Source: Flavobacterium gelatinilyticum
GTDB taxonomy: Bacteria > Bacteroidota > Bacteroidia > Flavobacteriales > Flavobacteriaceae
Reading direction: 5' to 3'
NCBI RefSeq assembly: GCF_027111295.1
Contig: NZ_CP114287.1
Coordinates: forward strand, 3,534,001-3,598,000
Length of the DNA: 64,000 nucleotides
A program made the translations under genes and the position numbers. The notes beneath the pieces were generated by a model. It made no database searches, had not been told where the DNA came from, and worked only from the letters and a program-made list of their open reading frames with translations. Shown here piece after piece: positions 52,941-62,016 of this stretch (positions are counted from its first letter, which is position 1; each line of letters opens with the position of its first letter).

Positions 52941-53573
52941 TTATTTTGTGTTCATCTGTTCCTGAAAACAGTCTGCTAACCTGCCCAGATGTAAACCGTC
53001 CATTAATCCATGATGAACGTGCACTGACATGTTCATAGTACGTTTTCCTGACTCGGAAGTCATCATTTTTCCAAAAGAAATCTTGGGGCAGCTGTCCGGA
53101 AAAGTAAAGCTTCGGGCATGAGAAAGCGAAGTAAAGTTTAACCACGGAATAGCCGAAAAGTGAATCAGATTATCATCATCAAAAGATCTGGTAAAAAGTC
53201 CGGTAGTGTTTTGAACGCGTTTGATTTCGGCTAAAGCATTTTTTTCAAAGATTTTATAATCGGGATTATATTCAATTAAAGAAAATCCAAAAGTGCCGTC
53301 TTCGCGGCCAATAGTGGCCGATGCATCGATACGATCGTTGATGTATATCTGGTTTTCTGAAATTCGGTACTTGAAATTCTCAATCGAATTTACAGCGGTT
53401 AAGGTTTTATGCAGATAGAAAATGAAGAAAGAAGTGTTCATTTCTTTGGCCGTTTGGTAAGCTTTAGTACAGTCAATTTCGACAGTGGCACCAAAAAATG
53501 GTTCTTCCATTTTGCTGAAATGGGCAAAATGTTCTTTTCTGTTCCAGTTTTCTAAGTCTAAAAGTGTTTTCAT
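52941..53573 (-). CDS. Chloramphenicol acetyltransferase-like enzyme (CAT type A)
   Basis: 210 aa, full CAT length. The catalytic motif HHxxxDG is present as H187-H188-G-L-M-D192-G193 with H188 the probable base and D192 in the fold; other CAT blocks are W10NRKEHF, FFGATVEIDCT, SFTFPDSCPKISFGKM. It would use acetyl-CoA to acetylate a hydroxyl, classically chloramphenicol; in many environmental Bacteroidota such genes may not give resistance. Its start shares one base with the HAD stop (TAATG), so the two are coupled, which is not the setting of a resistance cassette. Confidence 0.88.
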   Translation of the reverse strand: MKTLLDLENWNRKEHFAHFSKMEEPFFGATVEIDCTKAYQTAKEMNTSFFIFYLHKTLTAVNSIENFKYRISENQIYINDRIDASATIGREDGTFGFSLIEYNPDYKIFEKNALAEIKRVQNTTGLFTRSFDDDNLIHFSAIPWLNFTSLSHARSFTFPDSCPKISFGKMMTSESGKRTMNMSVHVHHGLMDGLHLGRLADCFQEQMNTK

Positions 53574-54280
53574 TATAGTAAATTGTGGACTACCTCGGTA
53601 ATCTTTTCAAAGGAGCTGAAATGTTTATGCTCGACTTTATGGTTTATTTTTTCGTGTTCCCAAGTGGTGTGAAACGGAATATGAACGGCATATCCGCCAA
53701 TACCCAAAACCGGAAGCACATCTGATTTTAATGAATTGCCTATCATTAAAAATTCATGTGCCTGAATATCCAAACGGCCAAGGAGTTTTTGATAGTCGAT
53801 TTCCTGTTTGTCTGACATGACTTCGATGTGGTGAAAATAATGCCCTAAACCGGAACGGTGCAATTTACTGTGCTGATCTTTTAAATCGCCTTTTGTAGCC
53901 ACAACCAGTTTGTATTTTCCGTGAAGTGCCTGCAGCGTTTCTTCGATTCCGTCCAAGAGTTCGATGGGTTTTTCAAGCAGTTCTTTTCCGTACTGAATGA
54001 TTTTTTCAATGACTTCAACAGGAATGGTATTGTTCGAAATATTCATTGCAGCTTCGATCATCGAGAGGATGTAACCTTTGATTCCATAACCGTATAAAGG
54101 CAGATTGGCTATTTCAATTTTGAATAGTTCCTGCGAAATTCCCTGATGCGAAAGATAATCTTCCATCAAAGCGCAGAATTTATGTTCGGTTTCCTGAAAG
54201 TAGGGTTCGTTTACAAATAAAGTATCATCGGCATCAAAGGCGATTACTTTTAAGTTTGGTATTTTGCTTTTATGTAACAT
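53573..54280 (-). CDS. HAD family phosphatase
   Basis: 235 aa. Motif I is FDADDTLFVNEP (nucleophile first Asp), then a four-helix cap, then motif II T (VVATKGD), motif III Lys (KLHR), and motif IV IGNSLKSD. Substrate unknown; the cap type and size suit small phosphorylated sugars or nucleotides. Its stop overlaps the CAT-like gene start, so the two are transcribed together. Confidence 0.9.
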   Translation of the reverse strand: MLHKSKIPNLKVIAFDADDTLFVNEPYFQETEHKFCALMEDYLSHQGISQELFKIEIANLPLYGYGIKGYILSMIEAAMNISNNTIPVEVIEKIIQYGKELLEKPIELLDGIEETLQALHGKYKLVVATKGDLKDQHSKLHRSGLGHYFHHIEVMSDKQEIDYQKLLGRLDIQAHEFLMIGNSLKSDVLPVLGIGGYAVHIPFHTTWEHEKINHKVEHKHFSSFEKITEVVHNLL

Positions 54281-54332
54281 TGTTTTTTTGTTTCAAGTTT
54301 TTACTTGTTTCAAGTTTCAGGTTTTTTGCCAC

Positions 54333-54440
54333 GACCCGAGCGATAGCGAACAGGCAAAGCAATTCACGAGTTTTTTAAATCTGCGTGAAACTTTTTAAGC
54401 TATATCTCACGAATTTGGACTAGTTTTTTTAAATTAAATT
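54333..54440. repeat. Dispersed-repeat-like patch between HAD and EamA genes
   Basis: A stretch containing CCACGACCCGAGCGATAGCG and several CACGA/TCACGAA words, GC-richer than the surrounding T-rich spacer. It resembles the CACGAATT-type intergenic repeats of Flavobacterium, from memory; not verified. Confidence 0.3.
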
Positions 54441-54465
54441 TACCCAAAAGGAGACAATATTTTAA

Positions 54466-55353
54466 TTAGCTTTTAGAAAACAATCTTTTTAAAGAAATGG
54501 TTTTATCGTAAAAAGTAATTCGGATTCCGAAAAGTAATATGATACCGCCAAAAACCATTTGTAAAGTTATTTTTTCTTCTAAGAACATCCAAGCCAAAAC
54601 AGACGTAATTACGGCCTGGCTTAATAAACTTAATGAAACTCTCGTGGCACGCATGTGCTGTGTGGCATAGCTGATAGAAAGCCAGGCACACAATTGACAA
54701 ATTACAGCTTGTAAAAGAAGTACAAACCAGCCCGTATCTGAAAACCCGGTGAAAGGCTGATCCAGACTCAGGCACAAAATACCCAAATAAATACTTGAAG
54801 CTGTTAAACTGATGGTCATAAACGACAAGACATCAACTTGCGACAATACGTTTTTGCTGATTAAAAGGTAAATCGAATACAAGATTCCTGATAAAACTGC
54901 AAACAAAAACGCCTGATTAAAATTGAGTTCGATAAAAAAATCAAAACCAACCAAAGTGATCATTCCTAATAAGGCAAAAAGAGTCCCAATCCAGAAATTT
55001 ACGGCAGGTTTTGTTTTTAAAAAGAAGAAAGACCCAATGCCAACCCAAACCGGAGATAAATTAGTCAGCAGCGAAGCCTGGGTCGCGCTTGATTCCTGAA
55101 TGGCGATATTCCAAACTGCAACATCTGAAGCAAACAAAATACCGCAAAGTGCTGCCAAAAGTGTAAACTTTAAAGTCGGAATTTTAAAGCTTCTGCTGAA
55201 AAGCACATAGGGCAAAAGCAGTGTCACCGCAAATAACATTCGGTAAAAAGCCGAAATTAATCCGGGTGTTAAACGCAGTTTTACCAGTATCGGAAAAATC
55301 GAAATGCAGAGTATACCGCAGATTAATGCCAATCTAGGTTTGGTAATTTTCAT
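54466..55353 (-). CDS. EamA-domain transporter of the DMT superfamily
   Basis: 295 aa with ten membrane helices in two EamA halves: LLFAVTLLLPYVLF, NLSPVWVGIGSFFFL, then WLSISYATQHMRATRVSLSLLSQAVITSVLAWMFL. Substrate unknown; such proteins often export metabolites or amino acids. The C-terminal tail is basic. Alone in its transcript. Confidence 0.9.
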   Translation of the reverse strand: MKITKPRLALICGILCISIFPILVKLRLTPGLISAFYRMLFAVTLLLPYVLFSRSFKIPTLKFTLLAALCGILFASDVAVWNIAIQESSATQASLLTNLSPVWVGIGSFFFLKTKPAVNFWIGTLFALLGMITLVGFDFFIELNFNQAFLFAVLSGILYSIYLLISKNVLSQVDVLSFMTISLTASSIYLGILCLSLDQPFTGFSDTGWFVLLLQAVICQLCAWLSISYATQHMRATRVSLSLLSQAVITSVLAWMFLEEKITLQMVFGGIILLFGIRITFYDKTISLKRLFSKS

Positions 55354-55415
55354 TGTGAATTTATTCTTGTATTAATTTTCAAAGATAGTTGAGAAAACGA
55401 ATACTTTGAAAGTAA

Positions 55416-55456
55416 AAAACGCGAATCAATTAAAAATGGTAATTGGTTCGCGTTTT
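55416..55456 (-). terminator. Terminator of the 55478 gene, twin of the one at 57007
   Basis: Arms AAAACGCGAATCAATT / AATTGGTTCGCGTTTT (one G-T pair), 9-base loop, followed on the minus strand by six T. A 20-base left-arm word is shared with the hairpin at 57007-57044. Confidence 0.85.
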
Positions 55457-55477
55457 GATTATAACATATATGCGTTT

Positions 55478-56914
55478 CTACTGATCAGTAAATTTTCTAA
55501 TTGTATATTCTTTGGTTTTATTGTCATAATAACCAACGTAATAATTGTCATCCATTTTAAATAAAGTCTGCGAAGATATATCGGTGTTTTTCTCAAAAAA
55601 AGTTCGGATTTTATCGTAGGCTAATGTTGGGACATCTCCTGCGATATGATTATTATCTCTATCAAATAAAGCATCAATTTTAACTACTTTTCGGTTTGCA
55701 TACGAATTAAAACTGTCCATTGTTGGGTTTGTAAGGGCAATATAAAGAAGAGCGCCAACAAGACCAAATTGACCAAGAACCGCTTGGGAACCACCGTTTC
55801 CTGCTTCAGAAACACTTCCAATTGTAATTAAAGTTTTGTCTCCTAACTGATAACAGGAAAGACCAGAGTTGAGGTTGTTTAGTTTTCTAATAAACTGAGA
55901 GCTGTTTTCCAGAACCCTTTTGCTTCCGCTGCTTTCCTGATTTATTTCTGAATTTTTAAACTCGATTGGTTTAGATGCGTAGGCTGTAAAATCTTTCAAT
56001 ACATTATCATCTAAATCTTTTATGCTGAAATAGAAACGGTCAGATGACGATTTAATCTGGTAGATTTTTTTGTCAAAATAAAAAGAATTTGAATTCAGAT
56101 CTGTGCGGTAATCAGACTGGATTAGAGGTTTTTTTAGGAGTTTTTCTGTACCTGTAAAGTTTTTAAGATCTAAGATTATTACTTGTGTATAATCGATGTT
56201 TGTATCTATGGTAATTACAATCTCTTTGCCGTCAAAATAACATTTTCTTTTGAAAGCACCATCTGTTATTGATGTCAGGTTTTCCGGGGCAATGTATTTG
56301 AGTGAAAACGGCGCTTCAAACGGAAGAAATTTTTCTTCTAAAACACCGTAGAGATTGGTTCTTTTATACATGGCGTCAAAGAAATGAAAATCTTTTAATT
56401 CGATTGATTTTTCTTCATGTTTACCATTTTGGTCGAAAATATGTAATTTAAAAGTGTTACTTTTTTTAAGAACACTCAAAAGGTAGAACGTATCATCTTT
56501 ACTGAATTTTTGCAGGACTTTCTCGTCTTTTAAAGGCAGTGTGTATTCCTGAGTGGTGATTTGGCGGGAAGTAAAGTCGAAATACTGAGAAAATATTTCG
56601 TCGAAATCTACAGATGACCAGTACAATCTTGAGTTAGTATTGTTTAGGTTGTAGCCAATCATGCGGACATATTTTTTGATATTTGGTCTTGGAGCCGAAA
56701 TACTGTCTGCAATCTGCATTTGGCTGTTTAAGCGGATAGCCTTTACTTTTTCTTTATCACTGACAAATAAGGTTGTTTCTTTTGTCTGATTATTAACGAT
56801 TTGAAAAACATCTCTGTTCTTCTTAAGGGCGACAGGAATAGAGTTTACAACGTCTTGGGAGAAGCCCATTATGCTGCTTAATACTAAACAGCTGGTTAGT
56901 AGTTTTTTTAACAT
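55478..56914 (-). CDS. Hypothetical exported protein, 478 aa (paralogue of 50130-51578)
   Basis: Signal peptide MLKKLLTSCLVLSSIMGFSQ; the Cys at 9 is not in a lipobox. It shares the LYWSS, NSFYFDKKIYQI, FYFSIKDLDD, SSQFIRKLNNLNSGL and YYVGYYDNKTKEYTIRKFT blocks with its paralogue. All-beta look, possibly a propeller. A hydrophobic stretch LVGALLYIALTNPTMD near residue 385 is also in the first half of a strand pair. Function unknown. It stands between the EamA gene and the flotillin genes. Confidence 0.75.
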   Translation of the reverse strand: MLKKLLTSCLVLSSIMGFSQDVVNSIPVALKKNRDVFQIVNNQTKETTLFVSDKEKVKAIRLNSQMQIADSISAPRPNIKKYVRMIGYNLNNTNSRLYWSSVDFDEIFSQYFDFTSRQITTQEYTLPLKDEKVLQKFSKDDTFYLLSVLKKSNTFKLHIFDQNGKHEEKSIELKDFHFFDAMYKRTNLYGVLEEKFLPFEAPFSLKYIAPENLTSITDGAFKRKCYFDGKEIVITIDTNIDYTQVIILDLKNFTGTEKLLKKPLIQSDYRTDLNSNSFYFDKKIYQIKSSSDRFYFSIKDLDDNVLKDFTAYASKPIEFKNSEINQESSGSKRVLENSSQFIRKLNNLNSGLSCYQLGDKTLITIGSVSEAGNGGSQAVLGQFGLVGALLYIALTNPTMDSFNSYANRKVVKIDALFDRDNNHIAGDVPTLAYDKIRTFFEKNTDISSQTLFKMDDNYYVGYYDNKTKEYTIRKFTDQ

Positions 56915-57006
56915 TGGTTATGTTTTTGGTTTTCTGAAATTTTAAGCGAATATCTGACTTTTTTCTTTAACAGAAATAGATGCGAAAATATATTTTCAGT
57001 AAAAAA

Positions 57007-57044
57007 AACGCGAATCAATTAACAGGATTAATTGACTCGCGCTT
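57007..57044 (-). terminator. Terminator of the flotillin operon
   Basis: Arms AACGCGAATCAATTAA and TTAATTGACTCGCGCTT (one mismatch, one bulge) around a 5-base loop, then T run on the minus strand. Its left arm shares the 20-base word AAAAAACGCGAATCAATTAA with 55416-55456. Confidence 0.85.
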
Positions 57045-57065
57045 TTTTATTTTAAGAAAGAAGTT

Positions 57066-58577
57066 TTACTCTTTCGTTTCTTCAACCTCAATAGTTGGAG
57101 GAACTTCCAGTGCATCTTCGCCTTTTAAATAACTTGGTAAATTTAAACCGGCCATATTGAATAAATCGTTTAATGGCGGAACGGTTTTCATCATGCCCGA
57201 AACAAAGTTGGCTGTGGAGCCGTTTTCGCCCTGACCATTTCCTGAATCCCAAACGGTGATTTTATCGATTTTGATATTTTTAACCGCTTCAACCTGAGTT
57301 TTAACCAGTTCAGGAAGTTTTTCCAATAATAAAAGCTGGAACGCTTTGCTTGGATCTCCGCCCGCCGCAGCCACAACATCTTTGTAACCTTCGGCTTGTT
57401 TGGTTAAGATTTCAAATAATCCTTTTGCTTCGGCTTCCATTTTTGCAAAAATAGCATCGGCTTCTCCTTTTGCATTTTCTCTAATAGTTTCGGCAGCGGC
57501 CTGTGCTTCGATAATTGCTCTTTGTTTAGCAATTTCGGCAGGAACCACAACGTTTGCAATTTGGGTAGAACGTTCTCTTTCAGAACGTGCCAGCTCAGCT
57601 TTCTGTTCAGCAATGTACGATTCTTCTAAAGCTTTTGCTTGTTGTACTTTTTCGGCCGCTATTGCGACACGCAATGATTCTGCTTCTTTTTCTCTACGAA
57701 GCGCCTCAGAATTGGCAATGGCAATTTTGGCCTCGTTTTCTCCCTGAATTGCAATCGCATTAGCTTCAGAAGTTTTTACCCTTGTATCTCTTTGTGCTTC
57801 TGCTTTTCCAATAGTTTCGTCTCTGGATGCTGTTGCAATACTAATTTCTTTATCTTTTTGGGTAATTGCGATTTTTACATCACGATCTCTGTGTGTTTCT
57901 GCAATTTGTGTATCTTTTTCTCTATCGGCAAGAGCCTTACCAATTTCCCCGATTTTTTCCTGCTCAGCCACACTGATTTTTGCTTCGTTGATCGCTTTTG
58001 CAGCAGCTTCTTTTCCTAAAGCTTCAATATAACCTGATTCGTCTCTAATATCGGTAACGTTTACGTTGATTAATTTTAAACCAATTTTTTTAAGCTCACT
58101 GTCAACGTTTTTCGAAATATTGTCAAGGAATTTATCACGGTCTGAGTTGATTTCTTCGATAGTCATGGTTGCGATAACCAAACGCAGCTGACCAAACAGG
58201 ATATCTTTTGCCAGTTCCTGAACCTGCTCTGATGATAAGCCTAATAATCTTTCGGCGGCAGTGTTCATACTGTCTGATTCTGTCGAAATTGCAATGGTAA
58301 ATCGGCACGGAACATCGACTCTAATATTTTGTCGGCTCAATGCATTGGTTAAGTTGGCTTCGATCGAAAGCGGTTTTAAATCCAGAAATGAATAATCCTG
58401 AATAACCGGCCAGATAAAAGCACCGCCGCCGTGTACACATCGTGCAGAGGTACCGCCGGTGCGCCCGTAAATAACTAAGATTTTATCTGAAGGACAACGT
58501 TTGTACCTCGATATTAATGCCGAAATTGTTACGAATAATACGATTGCCGCAACTGCAATTAAAATAATTGGGTTCAT
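57066..58577 (-). CDS. Flotillin-like SPFH membrane protein
   Basis: 503 aa. One N-terminal membrane helix (~4-22), an SPFH domain (ALSRQNIRVDVPCRFTIAI to ~NVNVTDIRDESGY), then a long Ala/Glu coiled coil (~195-410: EAKISVAEQEKIGEIG, RDTRVKTSEANAIAI) and a C-terminal region with GGDPSKAFQLLLLEKLPELVK. This is the layout of flotillins that organise membrane microdomains. The NfeD-like gene lies ten bases upstream on the same strand, the usual pair (YuaF-FloT in Bacillus). The two are probably one operon ending at 57044. Confidence 0.93.
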   Translation of the reverse strand: MNPIILIAVAAIVLFVTISALISRYKRCPSDKILVIYGRTGGTSARCVHGGGAFIWPVIQDYSFLDLKPLSIEANLTNALSRQNIRVDVPCRFTIAISTESDSMNTAAERLLGLSSEQVQELAKDILFGQLRLVIATMTIEEINSDRDKFLDNISKNVDSELKKIGLKLINVNVTDIRDESGYIEALGKEAAAKAINEAKISVAEQEKIGEIGKALADREKDTQIAETHRDRDVKIAITQKDKEISIATASRDETIGKAEAQRDTRVKTSEANAIAIQGENEAKIAIANSEALRREKEAESLRVAIAAEKVQQAKALEESYIAEQKAELARSERERSTQIANVVVPAEIAKQRAIIEAQAAAETIRENAKGEADAIFAKMEAEAKGLFEILTKQAEGYKDVVAAAGGDPSKAFQLLLLEKLPELVKTQVEAVKNIKIDKITVWDSGNGQGENGSTANFVSGMMKTVPPLNDLFNMAGLNLPSYLKGEDALEVPPTIEVEETKE

Positions 58578-58587
58578 GCTATTTATG

Positions 58588-59154
58588 TTAAATGGTTTCT
58601 ACAATTAAAATGTTGTTTTCGATTTTGATCACTTTTACTGCTGCGCCGGACGGAATTCTTTCGTTTTCGGTCATGGCTTCCAATTCATGATAGGCACCGT
58701 TTACGCTGATCATGATTTTACCTTTTCCGGTTTTGTGTTCTGGAATTGTTAAATAAACTTCGGCAGTTTTGTCTAAAGTACTGGTGATTTTAAAAGAATT
58801 GTCTTCGGCCAGTTTTTGCACTTGTTTGATTACGAAGAAAAACAAAAGCACAAACAAAACGCCTACAACAAGAGATAAAACAATAAGAAACCAAGGCTTT
58901 TCGCCAATTGTTGAATAAAATGAAATTCCGGTCCAGCTGAAACCTAAAAGAAAGTTGACGAGGTTTCGCAGCGAGAAGACCTGAAAATCCATATCTCCAT
59001 CATGAAAATGCCCGTCAAAATCGGTATCGAGACCATCCGAAATATCGAGACCCGAAAAGGTAATGATGGTTTGAATAAGAAAGATTAAACTTGTTGGAAT
59101 AGCGATATACCAAAAGGATTTAAGTAAGGCGGGCAAACTTTCTAACAGCTCCAT
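58588..59154 (-). CDS. NfeD-like protein (YuaF type), partner of flotillin
   Basis: 188 aa. Three membrane helices (~15-33, ~62-80, ~86-112), a charged segment with DTDFDGHFHDGDMDF between the first two, and a C-terminal OB-fold-like domain (TAEVYLTIPEHKTGKGKIMISVNGAYHEL). Such proteins accompany flotillins and help membrane organisation. It starts 141 bp downstream of a structured element (59296-59370), which on this strand lies in its 5' region. Confidence 0.88.
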   Translation of the reverse strand: MELLESLPALLKSFWYIAIPTSLIFLIQTIITFSGLDISDGLDTDFDGHFHDGDMDFQVFSLRNLVNFLLGFSWTGISFYSTIGEKPWFLIVLSLVVGVLFVLLFFFVIKQVQKLAEDNSFKITSTLDKTAEVYLTIPEHKTGKGKIMISVNGAYHELEAMTENERIPSGAAVKVIKIENNILIVETI

Positions 59155-59295
59155 AATTATCGGGTTTTTCGAATAACATTTGGTTGCTAATATCTTACTT
59201 TTTATGAAAGAAAACTAATTTATGTTAAAAATCGATTTTCTGTGTGTTTCTTCTTTTTTATGAGACAGAAAAGTTAAACCATAAAACAAACAAAC

Positions 59296-59370
59296 CCCCT
59301 GCTTTAGATGTATGAGAAATATCCAAAATGAATTTTTTTCCCTAGTTTCCATAGGACATCATGGCAGGGG
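59296..59370. repeat. Structured element, copy B
   Basis: Closing stem CCCCTGC (59296-59302) / GCAGGGG (59364-59370). The inside shares with copy A the words GCTTTAGATGT, TTTCCC, AGTTTCCATAGG and CATCATGGC. GATG and CATC next to the stem, and CCC and GG around AGTTTCCATA, can pair. In the minus direction it is 141 bp before the NfeD gene. Confidence 0.65.
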
Positions 59371-59423
59371 AAATGTTGTTTTTATTATGAAAAAAGAGGG
59401 ATTAAATTTGTTTTTGAGTGGTA

Positions 59424-59699
59424 TTATGCGGTGAGCATTTTTTGGTAAGCTTTCCTGATTTCCAGATCCGAAAAAGGTTCAAGTGCTTTTACCAGTGTTT
59501 TGATCGTGTTACTGCAGTTGATCATTTTGATACGAAGATCTTGATAATCGCCAACTTCAGTTACCAGAATGGCGTCGAAAATTTCGGCCATTTGTTCCGG
59601 TTGATCTCTAATTTCATCTTCAAACCAAATGTCTGATAGAAATTGTGCCATTGCTGTCATTACAGCCGTTTCTGTTGTTTTTTCATTTTCTTTTTGCAT
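59424..59699 (-). CDS. Hypothetical protein, 91 aa, between the two structured elements
   Basis: ATG 59699 gives MQKENEKTTETAVMTAMAQF; the longer frame to 59789 would read through structured element A and is rejected. The product is acidic and helical (SDIWFEDEIRDQPEQMAEIF, DYQDLRIKMINCSNTIKTL, PFSDLEIRKAYQKML), with no signal peptide, one Cys and no known motif. Its start is 22 bp from element A and its stop 53 bp from element B, in the same direction. Confidence 0.7.
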   Translation of the reverse strand: MQKENEKTTETAVMTAMAQFLSDIWFEDEIRDQPEQMAEIFDAILVTEVGDYQDLRIKMINCSNTIKTLVKALEPFSDLEIRKAYQKMLTA

Positions 59700-59721
59700 A
59701 TCGAAAATATTAAACGCACGA

Positions 59722-59799
59722 AACCCTCGCTTTAGATGTGCAAAAATACCCAGAAGGATAGATTTCCCGAGTTTCCATAGGGGCATCATGGCGAGGGTT
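59722..59799. repeat. Structured element, copy A
   Basis: Closing stem AACCCTCGC (59722-59730) / GCGAGGGTT (59791-59799), nine perfect pairs. The inside has GATG/CATC next to the stem and CCC/GGG around AGTTTCCATA, as in copy B. Two of its closing pairs are changed on both sides relative to copy B, keeping the pairing. In the minus direction it is 22 bp before the 91-aa gene. Confidence 0.7.
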
Positions 59800-59888
59800 C
59801 GCTTATTTTGACTTTAATTAAGTTCAGAATTACTTCTGGTATTTTTGCAAGACAAACATACAATTATAAACTTATATAAAAGTAAAAA

Positions 59889-59908
59889 ACATGAGAAATT
59901 TCTCATGT
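59889..59908. terminator. metG terminator
   Basis: Perfect 20-bp palindrome, ACATGAGAAA then TTTCTCATGT, flanked by AAAAA and TTTTT, 31 bp past the metG stop. Confidence 0.75.
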
Positions 59909-59938
59909 TTTTAATATTTCGATTCTAGAAAGAACTTC

Positions 59939-61996
59939 TTAGTTCACTGTAGCACCATTTGGCGCATCAGCATCCGGGTTTACAAAAACCAGTTTTCCTT
60001 CTGCATTGGTTGTCATCAGGATCATTCCCTGACTTTCAACACCGCGTAAAGCTCTTGGAGCTAAGTTTGCTAAAACAGAAACTCGTTTTCCGATGATTTC
60101 TTCAGGAGAAAAACTTTCGGCAATTCCTGAAACAATCGTACGAACATCGATTCCCGTATCTACTTTAAGAACTAAGAGTTTGTTTGCTTTTGGCATTTTT
60201 TCTGCCTCAAGAATAGTTCCGATACGAATATCCATTTTCGCAAAATCCTCAAACTGAATTAAATCTTTTTGCGGTTCAGCTTGTTTGTTTTCGGCAAGAT
60301 TTGCTGTTTTTGTTGCTTCCAATTTATCTATTTGTTTTTGTATTTCTTCGTCTTCGATTTTAGCGAAAAGTAATTCTGCTTCGCCAATTTTATGTCCAGA
60401 TGCAATTAATTCTGAATTATCTGTAACATCAGACCATTTCAGGTTTCCTTCATTTTTAAGGATTCTTGAAAGTTTAGCAGCTGTAAAAGGTAAAAACGGT
60501 TCTGCTAAAACGCTCAAAGCGGCAGCAATTTGCAAGGCCACATACATTTGAGTTTTTACACGCTCCGGATTGTCTTTCATCACTTTCCAAGGCTCTTCGT
60601 CTGCCAGATATTTATTTCCTAAACGGGCAACATTCATTAATTCGCCAAGAGCTTCGCGGAATCTGTAACGCTCAACCGAACTTGAAATCACGGCCGGATA
60701 TGCTTTTAATTCAGCTAAAGCTGCTTCATCAATTTCAGTCAATTCGTTTGGAGTCGGGATAACACCATCGTAATATTTGTTGGTTAAAACCACAACACGA
60801 TTTACAAAGTTTCCGAAAACAGCAACCAATTCGTTGTTATTTCTCGCCTGGAAATCTTTCCATGTAAAATCGTTATCTTTTGTTTCCGGCGCGTTTGATG
60901 TTAAAGCATAACGCAGAACATCCTGCTTGTCCGGGAACTCTTCTAAATATTCGTGTAACCAAACGGCCCAGTTTTTAGAAGTCGAAAGTTTGTTTCCTTC
61001 TAAATTCAGGAACTCATTTGCCGGAACGTTGTCTGGTAAAATGTAGCTTCCTTCGGCTTTTAACATTGCCGGGAAAATAATACAATGGAAAACAATATTG
61101 TCTTTTCCGATAAAGTGAACCAATTTCGTTTCTTCATCTTTCCAATACGGTTCCCAGTCTTTTCCTTCGCGCGCTGCCCATTCTTTTGTAGAAGAAATAT
61201 AGCCAATTGGGGCATCAAACCAAACATAAAGTTTTTTTCCTTCGGCACCTTCAACCGGAACGTCAATTCCCCAGTCAAGGTCACGTGTTACGGCGCGAGG
61301 CTCAAGTCCTGCGTCGATCCATGATTTTACTTGTCCGTAAACATTGGTTTTCCAGTCGTTTTTATGTCCGACCAAAATCCATTCGGTTAAAAAATCAGTA
61401 TATCTATCTAAAGGTAAAAACCAGTGTTTTGTTTCTTTTAAAATTGGAGTTTCTCCGGTAATAGTCGATTTTGGATTGATCAAATCGGTTGCGTTCAGGG
61501 TAGATCCGCATTTTTCGCACTGATCTCCGTAAGCTTCCGGATTATCACATTTAGGGCAAGTTCCCACAACAAAACGGTCTGCCAAAAACTGATTTGCTTT
61601 TGCATCGTATAATTGTTCTGTAACTTCTTCAATAAAATCTCCTTTATCATACAATGTTCTAAAGAATTCCGAAGCCGTTTCGTGATGGATTTTTGCAGAA
61701 GTTCTTGAATAATTGTTGAATGAAATTCCGAAATCTGAGAATGATTTACGGATAATTCCATCGTATTTATCTATAACTTCCTGTGGTGTAACTCCTTCTT
61801 TTTTGGCTTTCATCGAGATTGCAACCCCGTGTTCATCGCTTCCGCAGATAAATGCTACATCTTTTCCCTGCAATCTTAAATATCTCGAATATATATCTGC
61901 CGGCACGTAAACCCCCGCCAAATGTCCAATATGGATTGGTCCATTTGTATAAGGCAAAGCAGCCGTAATGGTATATCTTTTTGGATTCTGTGTCAT
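59939..61996 (-). CDS. metG: Methionyl-tRNA synthetase
   Basis: 685 aa from ATG 61996; the longer frame to 62101 begins before the promoter box. H22-I-G-H25 is the HIGH motif; the KMSKS-like loop is KLSTS ([13 protein letters not shown]), a form shared by archaeal-type enzymes. The zinc knuckle is [19 protein letters not shown]-terminal tRNA-binding (EMAP-like) domain is present ([25 protein letters not shown]), as in many dimeric MetRS. It charges tRNA-Met. Single gene with a terminator. Confidence 0.96.
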   Translation of the reverse strand: MTQNPKRYTITAALPYTNGPIHIGHLAGVYVPADIYSRYLRLQGKDVAFICGSDEHGVAISMKAKKEGVTPQEVIDKYDGIIRKSFSDFGISFNNYSRTSAKIHHETASEFFRTLYDKGDFIEEVTEQLYDAKANQFLADRFVVGTCPKCDNPEAYGDQCEKCGSTLNATDLINPKSTITGETPILKETKHWFLPLDRYTDFLTEWILVGHKNDWKTNVYGQVKSWIDAGLEPRAVTRDLDWGIDVPVEGAEGKKLYVWFDAPIGYISSTKEWAAREGKDWEPYWKDEETKLVHFIGKDNIVFHCIIFPAMLKAEGSYILPDNVPANEFLNLEGNKLSTSKNWAVWLHEYLEEFPDKQDVLRYALTSNAPETKDNDFTWKDFQARNNNELVAVFGNFVNRVVVLTNKYYDGVIPTPNELTEIDEAALAELKAYPAVISSSVERYRFREALGELMNVARLGNKYLADEEPWKVMKDNPERVKTQMYVALQIAAALSVLAEPFLPFTAAKLSRILKNEGNLKWSDVTDNSELIASGHKIGEAELLFAKIEDEEIQKQIDKLEATKTANLAENKQAEPQKDLIQFEDFAKMDIRIGTILEAEKMPKANKLLVLKVDTGIDVRTIVSGIAESFSPEEIIGKRVSVLANLAPRALRGVESQGMILMTTNAEGKLVFVNPDADAPNGATVN

Positions 61997-62016
61997 TATA
62001 TGAATTTTATTGAGTG

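Noticed and set aside
52941..53573. Acquired antibiotic resistance cassette
   Set aside because: The CAT-like gene has no flanking mobile sequence and is coupled to a HAD gene, so only the enzyme family is claimed.
59424..59699. Toxin-antitoxin or defence gene
   Set aside because: The acidic 91-aa product has no toxin, antitoxin or nuclease motif and no partner gene.
59700..59789. 30-residue N-terminal extension of the 91-aa gene
   Set aside because: It reads through structured element A, and the second copy of the element is not in the same frame.
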